A stretch of DNA of 64,000 bases from Bacteroidales bacterium UBA6431 (GCA_002439095.1 DJOT01000022.1:3586-67585), one strand, 5' to 3'; positions 54,370 through 63,906 are shown, counted from the stretch's first letter. The notes: a model not told the origin generated them from the letters alone. A program made the numbers and translations.

Positions 54370-54541
54370 CTTTAGATAATGCCAAAAGTAGCACTACAAT
54401 TACACGAGCATGACCCTCCGGCGGAAGTCCTTGATTTTCAAGCTTGCCGGGACGGTCTCGCCGATGAGCTTGTAGTACGCTTTGACTTTTTTATTAGGTG
54501 TTTCTATCAATATTTCACCATGCTTGTTTCGGAAGCACATT
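54370..54541 (-). mobile_element. Remnant of a second, inverted copy of the IS at 44328
   Basis: Starts with CTTTAGATAATGC and the 16-bp CAAAAGTAGCACTACA end, then matches the 3' end of the transposase gene in reverse (KHGEILIETPNKKVKAYYK, LIGETVPASLKIKDF). Homology stops at 54541 where IS21 sequence begins. Only the transposase's last about 50 residues are left. Confidence 0.8.
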
Positions 54542-54825
54542 ACAAAATTCGGAGCATGACCACCCAGTCTCGCAGTCGAAAATCCAGTGATTATTTCGGA
54601 GCATAACCACCCAAAAAGCGGTAAAAACCTTACAAAAATTGCGTGCGCGAGGCCGACGGCCGCCCCACCTTTTCGGAGCATATGCACCCACTTTTGTAAG
54701 AAAATCGTTTGAGGGACAATGCTTTTCGGAGCATAGCCACCCACTTGTTCGTTAACTTTGCAGCTCAACCATAAATTGAGCAAGCCATGGCAGGTAAATG
54801 TAAAGAAATGAACAAAATCAAGCAA
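54542..54825 (+). mobile_element. IS21-family left-end remnant, second copy
   Basis: Four repeats of the type TTCGGAGCATARCCACCCA (near 54550, 54585, 54672 and 54724) mark an IS21 left end. A start at 54787 reads MAGKCKEMNKIKQ, the start of IstA, then homology ends. It differs from the copy at 15060 in its repeat sequence, so it is a different IS21 member. Confidence 0.7.
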
Positions 54826-55286
54826 GCGTCTCGCAAAGATAGGCCACCACGTTGCCATTTTACGGCAGTAGCAGATGCATTTTTATGATTATTACGGGAT
54901 GTCTTTCCACATTCTGGGCTTTCGCTTAAGGCTCAAGCGTCAAGCAAACGCAGCGGCCATTTTAGCAAGCGGCAAAAATAAGTTGCCGCTTACTAATATC
55001 CTTCTCGTCGAACTTGCATTGTTCAAGAAACAAGTGCAAGGAAAGCCGTTTCTGATTCCTGACTATTTACCAATTCTTGCCTTGGACCGGTTTGAGCAAC
55101 CTGTACGGGAAAGGAGGGTTTTCCCGTACAAAACGGTGCTGCCGGGGCATTCGGTACGGGAGAAAGGAGAGGTTTGCCGAACGGAATAGCGGCAACGGCC
55201 TGGAGGGGCCACGTTGGGTGCCGCGGCCGTCCTGCCGGGTTGCAGTGAAAACGCCGAAACCCGCTCACACCTGGTCTGTCAACAAG
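54826..55286. other. Intergenic region with repeats
   Basis: No gene seen. It carries the GCGGCAA/TTGCCGC hairpin (54969-54989) also found at 39616-39637, and a GTACGGGAA-type repeat block (55103-55190). Confidence 0.5.
55103..55190. repeat. GTACGGGAA hairpin repeat, copy 1
   Basis: GTACGGGAAA (55103) pairs with TTTTCCCGTAC (to 55129), then AAACGGTG, and GCATTCGGTACGGGAGAAAG after about 20 bp. The same order recurs at 57836-57920, also in an intergenic gap. Confidence 0.6.
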
Positions 55287-56585
55287 TCATAACTTGTTGA
55301 TTCTTTCAAGCAAGAAGTCTTCGATATTAATATACTGCACACCTCTCTCGTCTGTCCACGGCAGGATATTGTCGCCAACCACGACAATCTTGGCAAACGA
55401 GTCGTCTATACGATTGAGGGAATTTACCTCCTGCTGCCGTTTCTCCTCATCAGCGGTTGTAAGAGCCGACTGGATGTAGTAACGTTTGTCTGCCCGATTC
55501 ACTACGAAATCCACTTCGAGTTGAGTGCGGATATTTTTTCCCGAGACAGTATGGTTGTACTCGACCACTCCGACATCGATGCTGAAACCTCGCGATGCAA
55601 GTTCATTATAAAGGATATTCTCCATTATGTGGTTTTCTTCCTGTTGACGGAAGTTCAGGCGCGCGTTACGTAACCCGATATCGGTAAAATAGTATTTGAG
55701 CGGGGTATCGATATATGAACGCCCTTTTATATCGTAACGATATGCTTTACACAATATATACGCATCAATGAAGCATCCGAGGTAAGTGGAGATGGTTTCG
55801 TTCTTTATCTTCAACCCTTTGACCGATTGGAATGTATTGGCAAGCCGCGTCGGATTGGTAAGAGACCCCACGGCTGATGCGACAACATTGAGTAACTCAT
55901 CAAGTGTATCTGTATCAGCACGCAGACGATTTCTCTCAATAACATCCCTTATATAAGTGAGACTAAAAAGATCTTGAAGGTACTTAGCTTTTTCCTCGTG
56001 GGTTTTCTTCTGCAAGACAAACGGCATTCCGCCATATGCGACAAACTCTCGCCAAGCAAAGCGCTTTTCATCAGGATAGGCGGCGTAAAACTCATCATAG
56101 GTTAGCGGTGTGATATGAATCTCTTCGCCCCGGTCCCTGAAAGCAGTGGCAACATCGGACGATAGCATTTTGGAATTGCTTCCCGTCACATAGACATCAA
56201 CATTTTGAAGACTTTTTAATCCCAAAAGTACATCTACAAAGGATATTGTGGAGTGCGACTCTTTAGGCAGATATGGGTTGGCAATTTCCTCCACCATTTG
56301 AATCTCATCAAGCAGTATATAGTAATCTTTTGTGGCATCGCTTGCCATTTGCCGGAGGTATGCTCCAAGTTCCATCGGATTACGGTAACGCACATTGATG
56401 TCGTTATCCAATTCGAGCGAAATAATCTGCTCGGGGGCGACACCATCCCTTATCAGGTATTCACGGTAAAGCACACTCAGCAAGTATGATTTGCCGCAAC
56501 GCCTGATACCGGTTATGATCTTTATCTGCCCATTCCATCGGCTGCTGATCAATCGCTTGAGATAACGGTTTCGTTCTATTCTCAT
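55287..56585 (-). CDS. AAA-type ATPase with C-terminal nuclease-like domain (DUF4143 type), A7
   Basis: A 432-aa paralogue of A3. Walker A GIRRCGKS (26-33), Walker B YYILLDEIQMVEE (about 85-97), GSNSKML sensor 1, and a C-terminal LEVDFVVN...YYIQSA core. Compared with A3 it has an insert (IANPYLPKESHST) after Walker B. Start set at 56585 by alignment with A3 (MRIERNRYLKRL against MYIARNQYLERL); an ATG at 56630 would lie in the -7 box. Confidence 0.85.
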   Translation of the reverse strand: MRIERNRYLKRLISSRWNGQIKIITGIRRCGKSYLLSVLYREYLIRDGVAPEQIISLELDNDINVRYRNPMELGAYLRQMASDATKDYYILLDEIQMVEEIANPYLPKESHSTISFVDVLLGLKSLQNVDVYVTGSNSKMLSSDVATAFRDRGEEIHITPLTYDEFYAAYPDEKRFAWREFVAYGGMPFVLQKKTHEEKAKYLQDLFSLTYIRDVIERNRLRADTDTLDELLNVVASAVGSLTNPTRLANTFQSVKGLKIKNETISTYLGCFIDAYILCKAYRYDIKGRSYIDTPLKYYFTDIGLRNARLNFRQQEENHIMENILYNELASRGFSIDVGVVEYNHTVSGKNIRTQLEVDFVVNRADKRYYIQSALTTADEEKRQQEVNSLNRIDDSFAKIVVVGDNILPWTDERGVQYINIEDFLLERINKL

Positions 56586-56593
56586 GTTATGGA

Positions 56594-56635
56594 GGGTATT
56601 TTTGCGGTTATCCGCATTTTTACCCTGCAAATTTA
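56594..56635 (-). promoter_or_regulatory. A7 promoter and long palindrome at the transcription start
   Basis: Minus strand -7 box TAAATTTGC (56627-56635). Directly downstream lies a 32-bp interrupted palindrome (56594-56625): GGGTA, AAAA, TGCGG, ATAA, CCGCA, AAAA, TACCC. It would cover the transcription start and fold in the mRNA leader, 9 nt before the ATG. Confidence 0.6.
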
Positions 56636-56967
56636 CATAAAAACTTGAGTTCTTGATGCATCGCTGAAAAAATTTGACCTTTCATGACCTTCTGACTGAC
56701 CTTCCCTGAGAATGGTTGACACTTTAGAGGTTGTTTAACTGATATACTTTACATCATCTCTGAATAGGTTTACAACTATCCGTTGATTCAACTGTTTCCC
56801 CTTACAGATTCTCTGATTCAGTTTACATCACTGCTTTTTCAGAAGGATTTCCTCTCATTTTTGTCTGCCTTTCCAGGTGTGAGCCATTTCGCCGGAACCC
56901 ACCCACACATAGCAAATAAATCCCCGAAAAAAGCCCCAGCCGATTATTAGATTCCGCAGAAAAAGAT
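56636..56967. other. Intergenic region between divergent A7 and TauE genes
   Basis: No gene or repeat seen up to about 56915. From there on the sequence resembles 57985-58044 and forms a duplicated promoter block. Confidence 0.4.
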
Positions 56968-56975
56968 TATGTTTG
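56915..56975 (+). promoter_or_regulatory. Promoter block upstream of TauE/SafE gene, duplicated at 57985
   Basis: TAGATTCCGCA, AAAAG, then TATGTTTG (56968-56975) as -7 box. Nearly the same string with TATATTTG stands at 58017-58044 before the TPR gene, and both are preceded by CCCCGAAAAAA. No TTTG at -33. The leader to the TauE start is about 80 nt. Confidence 0.5.
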
Positions 56976-57056
56976 CACCGAACAACATGAACAGATTTCC
57001 AAAAGCGTGCCCGAAAGCAAACAGTGGCCTTCTGGGGAACGATGATTTAGGCTAAG

Positions 57057-57779
57057 ATGATGTACTTGATCCTCATATTGGTCGGCCTGGTTGCCGGATT
57101 GCTGTCCGGATCGGTAGGTTTTGGCGGCGGAATGATTCTACTGCCCGTAATCACATATTTCTATGGTGTGGAGGTGGCTGTGCCGGTTTCGACTGTTGCA
57201 CAGCTGTTGAGCAATCTCTCCCGTGTGGGGATGGGCTGGAAAGAGATCAACTGGAAGGCTGTCGGACGTTTCCTGATACTGGCCGTTCCATTCACGGCAT
57301 TGGGAGCATTCGGCTTCGCCAAGGTGCCGAAAGGTCCGATGACTGTCGTCCTTTGCACCTTCCTGATTGTGTTCGCCATAATGAAGATAATGGGCAAGAT
57401 GCGCCTGCCACACAAGCCTGCTACTATGATAGCCGGCGGCGGGGTGACAGGACTAATTAACGGACTGCTTGGCATATCCGGACCTCTGAGCAGTGCCGTC
57501 TTCCTTTCGTTTGAACTCGAACCGCTCAGCTACATAGCTTCAGAAGCGACAGCGGCTGCCGTCATGCATATCGTCAAGGCTGCCGTGTACGGCAAGCTCA
57601 ACCTGATGAACGGCAGTATTTTCATTACCGGCATAGGCATCGGCTGTGCCATGATGCTGGGCAATTTCATCGCCATGCGTTGCATACGCAATGTCAACAA
57701 GGAACTCTATCAGAAGATTGTCGCCGGAGTGATGATTGCCGTATCGCTTTGGCTGATTGTTTCGCAGTTTGTTGACTGA
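57057..57779 (+). CDS. TauE/SafE family sulfite/organosulfonate exporter-like permease
   Basis: A 240-aa integral membrane protein with about seven to eight helices. The family signature GLVAGLLSGSVGFGGGMILL at the N-terminus and the internal repeat GLINGLLGISGPL after GGGVTG are present. Transports anionic sulfur compounds in characterised cases; the substrate here is unknown. Single gene with its own promoter. Confidence 0.9.
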   Translation: MMYLILILVGLVAGLLSGSVGFGGGMILLPVITYFYGVEVAVPVSTVAQLLSNLSRVGMGWKEINWKAVGRFLILAVPFTALGAFGFAKVPKGPMTVVLCTFLIVFAIMKIMGKMRLPHKPATMIAGGGVTGLINGLLGISGPLSSAVFLSFELEPLSYIASEATAAAVMHIVKAAVYGKLNLMNGSIFITGIGIGCAMMLGNFIAMRCIRNVNKELYQKIVAGVMIAVSLWLIVSQFVD

Positions 57780-57835
57780 TAGACTTTCGGATACGCGGCG
57801 ATTCCTTGTCCTTTCGGGAGAAGCGGGATGTTTTC

Positions 57836-57920
57836 GTACGGGAAAGTGGGATTTCCCGTACGAAACGGTGTCAGAGGAGCATTCGGTACGGGAAAGGCGG
57901 GTTTCTCGTACCTAATGGCG
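57836..57920. repeat. GTACGGGAA hairpin repeat, copy 2
   Basis: GTACGGGAAA, TTTCCCGTAC, GAAACGGTG, then GCATTCGGTACGGGAAAGG and TTTCTCGTAC, in the order of copy 1 at 55103. Lies between the TauE gene and the TPR promoter. Confidence 0.6.
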
Positions 57921-57984
57921 CTAACGACCGTGGTGGAGCACCGCCGGCTGAGTTGCAGGGCAGGACACCGGCGCAGGCGAGAGC

Positions 57985-58044
57985 AAATTCCCCCGAAAAA
58001 ACTTCCGCCGACAACATAGATTCCGCACCAAAAGCTTATATTTG
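57985..58044 (+). promoter_or_regulatory. Promoter of TPR operon
   Basis: TAGATTCCGCA, CCAAAAGCT, TATATTTG (58037-58044). The TTG at 58042 that could be read as a start is part of the -7 box, so ATG 58063 is the start. Confidence 0.55.
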
Positions 58045-58062
58045 CAAAAACATAAACAGACT

Positions 58063-59766
58063 ATGACCATGAACCCGTACATCTTCGCCATCTCCGCCAT
58101 CATCATCGCCTCCATATACTTCATATCCTGCGGTTCGGGAAACAATGCCCCGGATCAGGAAGCCGACCAAAGCAGATATGCCAAGCGCGACCAGGCCTAC
58201 GATGCTCTCAACAAAGAACACGACATCGTCAAGGCCATGAACCTTGCAAGAGAACAGCTCCAGACCACGCCGGACGATGTACAGAGCCTCATGTTCCTGT
58301 CCGGACTCCATGCTTACAGAGGCGAGTACGGGATCAGCCTCGACCTCGTCAACAGGGCCATAGCAGCCAACAAGAGGAGCAGACAGTTCCCCATGGCAGA
58401 CCTTTACGGGCCCAAAGCTGAAGCCTACAGCGGACTCGGAGAAAGGGACAAGGAACTGGAATGGAGGCGCAAAACCCTGAAAGCCACCGACAAGAAAAAC
58501 AAGGACGCCTACAGGGAAAACCTCTTCGACCTCGGCCAGACCCTGTTCATCATGCATCGCTACGATGAAGCCGAGAAGCTCTACAAGGACATGATCAAAG
58601 CCGATGAGACTGACATGAACGGCCACTTCGGGCTGGCGAGAATCGCACTGGCCCGGGGGAACTACCGTGAAGCCCTGGAGAGACTGGACAAATGCCTAAA
58701 GTTCGACCCCAACTACCCCGAGATCTACAGAGAGCAGGCCAGAGCATACAACATGCTCGGACAGACCGCCAAGGCGATAGACAGCGTCATCGAATACGCC
58801 GACCGCGACAACGAGTGCAACCTCACCATAGTCCTGGACATCCTCTCCAAGAACCCGGATCTGGCGGAGGCCAGACTGACAAGCAGGATAAAGACCAGCC
58901 ATGACCCGGCAAACCTTGAGATGATCCTGTGCAAGATCTACAGCGACACAGGCCGGGAAACTGATGCCATCAAGGGCTACAACCATATCGAGGACGATTA
59001 TTTCCAAAGCCCGGTCATAAACTCTCTCCGGAGCATCTGCTACGACCAGCTCGGCTTCACGGAGCTGGCCCTTGAAGACATCAACGCCAACTTCGATGAC
59101 TCTCCGCGCTACCGCTCTCTCAGAGCAGAATATCTGCGCAAACTCGGCCGTTACCGGGAAGCAATAGAGGATCTTACCGCCGCCACCGTCGGAAACGACG
59201 AGGACTCCGGCATATACTATTCAAGAGGATGGTGCCACGAGCTGGGCGGGGATGACGAGGCCGCCATGCGGGACTACAACCTCAGCCTGAGCATCGACGA
59301 GCATCACGCATACGCACACCTGATGCGCGGGGAGCAGTACCTCAAGCGTGGAGAGACCGCCAAAGCGGAAGCTGATTTCCGGCAGGTGCTGCAGCTGGAT
59401 ACGACATGCGTACAAGGCTCCTGCCGCCAATATGCACTGCACTTTCTCGGCAAGGACGAGCAGGCACTCTCCTGGGCTGAGGACATCATCAGCAAAGATC
59501 CCGACAGCGGCAAGGAATATTATGACCTGGCATGCCTGCTGTGCAGGATGGGCCGGACGGAAGAGGCACTTGAAGCCCTGAAACAGGCATACGAGAAAGG
59601 GCCGGTATCATTCGCCCATATCGCACACGATGACGACCTCGACCCGATCAGGCAGAGCCCGGAGTTCAAAGAGATGTTCCAGTTTTACCTCCAGCGCCAT
59701 GCAGCCCGGCTCCGGGAAGCACGCGCGTCCCTGTTCTCCCGGGACAAGGACAAAACCACCATCTGA
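58063..59766 (+). CDS. TPR lipoprotein
   Basis: A 567-aa protein. Signal ending in YFISC (Cys about 24), then about 11 TPR repeats (for example MFLSGLHAYRGEYGISLDLV, YYSRGWCHELGGDDEAAMRD) to the C-terminus. It resembles the TPR part of the 40107 gene but lacks the protease domain. Probably a periplasm-facing scaffold; first gene of a four-gene operon. Confidence 0.8.
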   Translation: MTMNPYIFAISAIIIASIYFISCGSGNNAPDQEADQSRYAKRDQAYDALNKEHDIVKAMNLAREQLQTTPDDVQSLMFLSGLHAYRGEYGISLDLVNRAIAANKRSRQFPMADLYGPKAEAYSGLGERDKELEWRRKTLKATDKKNKDAYRENLFDLGQTLFIMHRYDEAEKLYKDMIKADETDMNGHFGLARIALARGNYREALERLDKCLKFDPNYPEIYREQARAYNMLGQTAKAIDSVIEYADRDNECNLTIVLDILSKNPDLAEARLTSRIKTSHDPANLEMILCKIYSDTGRETDAIKGYNHIEDDYFQSPVINSLRSICYDQLGFTELALEDINANFDDSPRYRSLRAEYLRKLGRYREAIEDLTAATVGNDEDSGIYYSRGWCHELGGDDEAAMRDYNLSLSIDEHHAYAHLMRGEQYLKRGETAKAEADFRQVLQLDTTCVQGSCRQYALHFLGKDEQALSWAEDIISKDPDSGKEYYDLACLLCRMGRTEEALEALKQAYEKGPVSFAHIAHDDDLDPIRQSPEFKEMFQFYLQRHAARLREARASLFSRDKDKTTI

Positions 59767-59793
59767 CCTGTTTTTGCAAAATCAACCACGCAC

Positions 59794-60900
59794 ATGAACC
59801 TTCCCGTTTTCACCCGACTCGCAGCCTTGACCGCCGCCCTCCTGCTCTGCACCCTGCCCTCATGCCGGCAGAGACAGACCGGCACCGCCGACACGCCCGC
59901 CGCTGAGGCTTCAATATCAGACAGCATAGAAGCCCGCTCCATCTACTACTGGAAAACCACGTTCAAGATCGGGGACAAGGAGCAGGCGTTCCTCAGGAAG
60001 CACCGCATCAGCCATCTTTATCTCAGGATGTTCGATGTGGACACGAGGCTCGACTACAAAGACGGCACTTCCTCAGCCGTCCCGGTCGCAAGCGTAAAAT
60101 TCAAGACCCCGAAACCCGACAGCCTGGAGATCATCCCGACCGTATTCATCACCCTCGACGCCCTCCGCAGCTACGAAGGCAACGAGGAAGAACTTGCCCG
60201 CCGCATCACGAAACGTGCCCTGAACATGTGCTCCTACAACGACCTCGGCCCCGTCCGGGAGCTCCAGTTCGACTGCGACTGGACGCAAAGCACACGAGGC
60301 ATGTTCGACCGTCTGTGCTCCGCAGCCAAAGAAATACTGCATCCGCAGGGGATACTCCTTAGCGGAACCATCCGCCTGCATCAGGTGGCGCAAGCCGAAT
60401 ACCCCTTCGACAAGGGAGTCCTGATGCTCTACAACACCGGAGCCGTCAAAGATCCCCACACCCGCAACTCCATCATCAGCTACGAAGACGTCCACGCCTA
60501 CCTTTGGCCCGAGGACAAGGTGGCCGGGTTTCTCAAGGCAAGAGAGACCAACTGCCCAAGCATCAGCGTAGCCTACCCGGCGTTCTCCTGGAACGTGGCA
60601 TTCAAAAGCAACGGCAGCTTCGACGGAATACTCCCTACCCTCGAACTTGACGGCATCCCGCAGATCAGTCGCAGACCGGGAGGAATCCACGAAGTCACGG
60701 AAGACTGCAACATACAAGGGTTCTCCCTGCAGCGGGGGCAGACCATCCGCCCCGAGGCATCAGACTACGCCGAGATATCCAAGGTCAAAAAGCTCGTCGA
60801 CAAGGCCCTTGGCGACGACATCCCGAACATCATCTTCCACCTTGATCTGCTGAACCTGTCAAAATACAGTCATGAAGAAATTGAAGACATGCTTAGCTAG
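59794..60900 (+). CDS. Lipoprotein of TIM-barrel-like type, unknown function
   Basis: A 368-aa protein with lipoprotein signal ending LPSC (about 24). YYWKTTFKIGDKEQAFLRKH, LYLRMFDVDTRLDY, IPTVFITLDALRSYEG and VRELQFDCDWTQSTRGMFDR suggest a (beta/alpha)8-type fold seen in uncharacterised Bacteroidota proteins. The conserved D-C-D-W region may be an active site. Overlaps the next gene by 29 bp. Confidence 0.65.
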   Translation: MNLPVFTRLAALTAALLLCTLPSCRQRQTGTADTPAAEASISDSIEARSIYYWKTTFKIGDKEQAFLRKHRISHLYLRMFDVDTRLDYKDGTSSAVPVASVKFKTPKPDSLEIIPTVFITLDALRSYEGNEEELARRITKRALNMCSYNDLGPVRELQFDCDWTQSTRGMFDRLCSAAKEILHPQGILLSGTIRLHQVAQAEYPFDKGVLMLYNTGAVKDPHTRNSIISYEDVHAYLWPEDKVAGFLKARETNCPSISVAYPAFSWNVAFKSNGSFDGILPTLELDGIPQISRRPGGIHEVTEDCNIQGFSLQRGQTIRPEASDYAEISKVKKLVDKALGDDIPNIIFHLDLLNLSKYSHEEIEDMLS

Positions 60901-62957
60901 CATCCTCGCACTCGCCTTTGCAGTGCCGGCACAATGCTGCTGGACAGGCAGATACCTTCCTGCCGACTATTACATGTACCATGTGCTCGACAAAGAGGCG
61001 CAGCAGCCGTCTGACCAGGCCAACTGCAAGGCATGGCAGGCCCTGACCGGAGGCGCGGCCACAGTCGAAGACATACGGCAGGTTGTATACAAATACAGCC
61101 TGTCGCAACTGGAGAACCTGTTGAAAACCAAGGACTCACAAAACAGCTTTGCCCGGTACATATCCCGGCATCAGGACAAGGAGACAGCCGACTTTCTGGT
61201 TCTGGCCAAGACCTGCGAACTCGCCAGGGCCGAGATGGCCGATCCGTGGTACTACCCCTCCAAAGATGATGAAGTCCGCGCGAGGCTGGAAGATGTCATC
61301 ACCGCTGCCGCGTCATACAAGGGGAAACGCCTGGAAGACAGGTACATTCTCCAGACGGTACGGGCCATGTTCTCCCTCGGGATGTTCTCCAGCATCGACT
61401 CGCTCTGGCAGGAGCGCGGCAGCAGCATCAAACCCGGCATCATCCGTGACATGACCACGGGCTACGTGGCGGGGGCATTGTACAACACGGGGCGCAAAGA
61501 CCAGGCGCTGAAGCAGTACCTCGCCAGCAACGACCTGCTGTCCATAAGGGACCTCTACCCCGAATACTCCAACACAGCAGACCTGCTCGCTTTCGCAGCG
61601 TCACATTGCCCCGACAGCCCGCAGATCCCCTCAATACTGCAGGAATCGATAATCCGTCTGGAGCACGAGGCAAAGGGCTGGGAATACGGGGAACTGGACA
61701 GCGGAACGGCGGACCGTTACCTTGCATCAAGCATGAAAGCCGCAGCCAACTCGAAGGCCCCGGGAATATGGTACTACACGGCAGCATACCTCACCGACCT
61801 TAAAGGCGCCGACGCGGACGCACTGCTCTCAAAAGCCGAAAAAGCCGCGAAAAGCGACTTCATCGCCGATGCGGTCAGGGTAATGCGCATCTACCTGGAC
61901 GCCAAGACTTTCACTCCAGGGGCAGCATACAATTCCAGGCTTTTGTCCCAGCTGCGCTGGCTCGACGGGAAGATATGTACCAACCTCGATGACAAGATCA
62001 AAGACCTCACCGCTTCAAGCTGGATGCTGCAACAAAATTTCAGTTATTACTGGTGGAACGACATGCTCCGCAAAATCCTGCTCGGCTATGTGGCGCCGAA
62101 GATGGACAATTCCGACCCCGTATTCGCGCTACGGCTCCGCAATATGGCGGACAACCGCCTCCTCTCCCTCGCCGGTCGCCGCATCGTCGGAGATAAAAAC
62201 CTGTCCCTCAAGCAATACCGGCATTCTCCGGATATCCACAACGATTTCGACTGGTCCAACGACTTCTTTCTCTGTCTCGACACCCTCGACATCAGCAGCG
62301 TCGTGGAATATGAGCAGCGCGCCGGCAGAGGCGCTTCCGAGCTGGAAAGGTTTCTCGATGACAGAGGATGGATTGACCATGACTATCTCCGGGAGATAAT
62401 CGGCACACGGTATCTCAGGCTGCGGGATTACAGGCAGGCGGCCCTGTTCCTCGCCAAAGTTCCATCCAAGTATGAACTCCGCACCAACGTGCATCCTTTC
62501 TTTGACAGACTGCCATTCGAATACGGTTTCATACGGGCCAAGGCCCCGGCCAAAGGGTACAAGCTCGCATTCGCCCGGGAGATGGCTTCGCTCCGGCAGA
62601 AGATGAAGTCCTCCGACCCGAATGTCAGCGGAGAGGCCATGGTACGGTTCGGCATAGGGCTGCGCTCATCTTTCGACTTCTGCTGGGCTCTGACACAATA
62701 TCATCAGGGAGCGGAAGACAAATGGCTTACTTCAGAAGAGCGCAGGTTGGCCCTCCTGGACAGCGAACTCTACATCCGGCGCGGCCTCGAAACCATCAGG
62801 GACGAAGAGACCGCCGCACGGGCCCACGCCTCTGTATTCCAGTTCAAGACTGCGGCAGAGCAACTACCCCGGCACTCGCGCCGGGCAGGTCGTCGCATCG
62901 CAGTGCGACCGCCTGCGCGACTACAAACCTAAAAACTGGCTAAGCTCAAACAAGTAG
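60872..62957 (+). CDS. Secreted protein of unknown function with a frameshift near its 3' end
   Basis: A signal peptide (MKKLKTCLASILALAFAVPA) and a largely helical repeat-type body of about 650 residues (KAEKAAKSDFIADAVRVMRI). As written, the frame ends at 62932 with an odd Arg-rich tail (RHSRRAGRRIAVRPPARLQT). Dropping one C from CCCC at 62867-62870 gives PGTRAGQVVASQCDRLRDYK, then PKNWLSSNK and TAG at 62955, a far more natural end 1 bp before the next gene. So either a one-base insertion, a sequencing error or a slippery tract. Confidence 0.7.
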
Positions 62958-62958
62958 T

Positions 62959-63549
62959 ATGACAGCACAGATAACAGCACTGGCCATCATGGCAATATTC
63001 TACGCAGCGTACTTCAGCAAGAAGCTCGCCCAACGCAAGCAGGGCATCACGACCAACCAGATAGGGAGAGGGACGAAGCCCAAGAGAGTTCTGACCATCG
63101 AAAAACTCATGGGATTGGCAACCATCATAGTCGTCCCGGTCGAGATAGCCAGCATCATCCTCTATCCGAAGCTGACACTTCTGGAATGCCTGAGAAACTG
63201 CCCCACACTCCAGTGGGCCGGACTTGCGATTTCGGCAGCCGGAGTCTGCTTTTTTATCACAGCCATGCTGACCATGGCCGACAGCTGGAGGGCGGGCATA
63301 CCGGAAAACGACAAGACTGCGTTCGTGCAGAGAGGGATATACCGCATAAGCCGCAATCCGGCCTTCGTGGGCTTCGACCTGATGTACATCGGACTGCTGA
63401 TGGCGTTCCCGAACATCATCCACCTGATATTCGCACTCTTCCCCGTCGTGATGCTGCACTTGCAGATAAGGCAGGAGGAAGTGTTTTGCAGAAATGCTTT
63501 CGGCCCCGAATACGAAGAGTACTGCCGGAGAGTCAGAAGATACCTCTAG
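62959..63549 (+). CDS. Isoprenylcysteine carboxyl methyltransferase-like membrane protein
   Basis: A 196-aa protein with about four to five hydrophobic helices. The C-terminal RGIYRISRNPAFVGFDLMY, then the RQEE.F....G.EYEEYCRRVRRY pattern, is the ICMT/PEMT-type methyltransferase signature binding S-adenosylmethionine. In bacteria such proteins methylate small molecules or lipids; the substrate is not predictable. Last gene of the TPR operon. Confidence 0.85.
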   Translation: MTAQITALAIMAIFYAAYFSKKLAQRKQGITTNQIGRGTKPKRVLTIEKLMGLATIIVVPVEIASIILYPKLTLLECLRNCPTLQWAGLAISAAGVCFFITAMLTMADSWRAGIPENDKTAFVQRGIYRISRNPAFVGFDLMYIGLLMAFPNIIHLIFALFPVVMLHLQIRQEEVFCRNAFGPEYEEYCRRVRRYL

Positions 63550-63596
63550 CGATGGAAACGGGGAGAACGCCCCTTTCCCACATGGGCTCACCGCCA

Positions 63597-63880
63597 TTCT
63601 GCAGCGCTCTGCGCCCCCCACGTCAGCAAAGGTTGGGGCATTTTTGTCTGTTTTTCCCCCTACCTTCTGGAGGCATCGCCCGTGTACAACGTTCTACGGT
63701 ATCCCACCGTCAAAGGTTGGGGTATCTATGGCAATTTCCTCCCCTACCTTCCGGAAGCGCTGCCCTTATACGGCCCTCTGCGGCACCCCACCAGCAAAGG
63801 TATGGGTATTTTTCGCGATTTTTACCCCTACACCTTTGGCAAACGCCAGGCACCTGCGCCACTCTCTTTCCGCCTTCAAA
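63597..63880. repeat. 84-bp tandem repeat, three units
   Basis: CAAAGGT occurs at 63627, 63711 and 63795, exactly 84 bp apart. Each unit has a TGCGGCACCCCACC-like lead, CAAAGGTTGGGG, about 20 variable bases and CCCCTACCTT; the last two parts form a hairpin with a 9-bp stem. No gene is present here. Confidence 0.7.
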
Positions 63881-63906
63881 AGTTCAGCCGCTGAACATCA
63901 AACTGG

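Noticed and set aside
54400..54858. 152-codon leftward frame as a real protein
   Set aside because: It runs through the IS21 end into the tail of the IS4/IS1634-like transposase; a chance fusion of two IS remnants.
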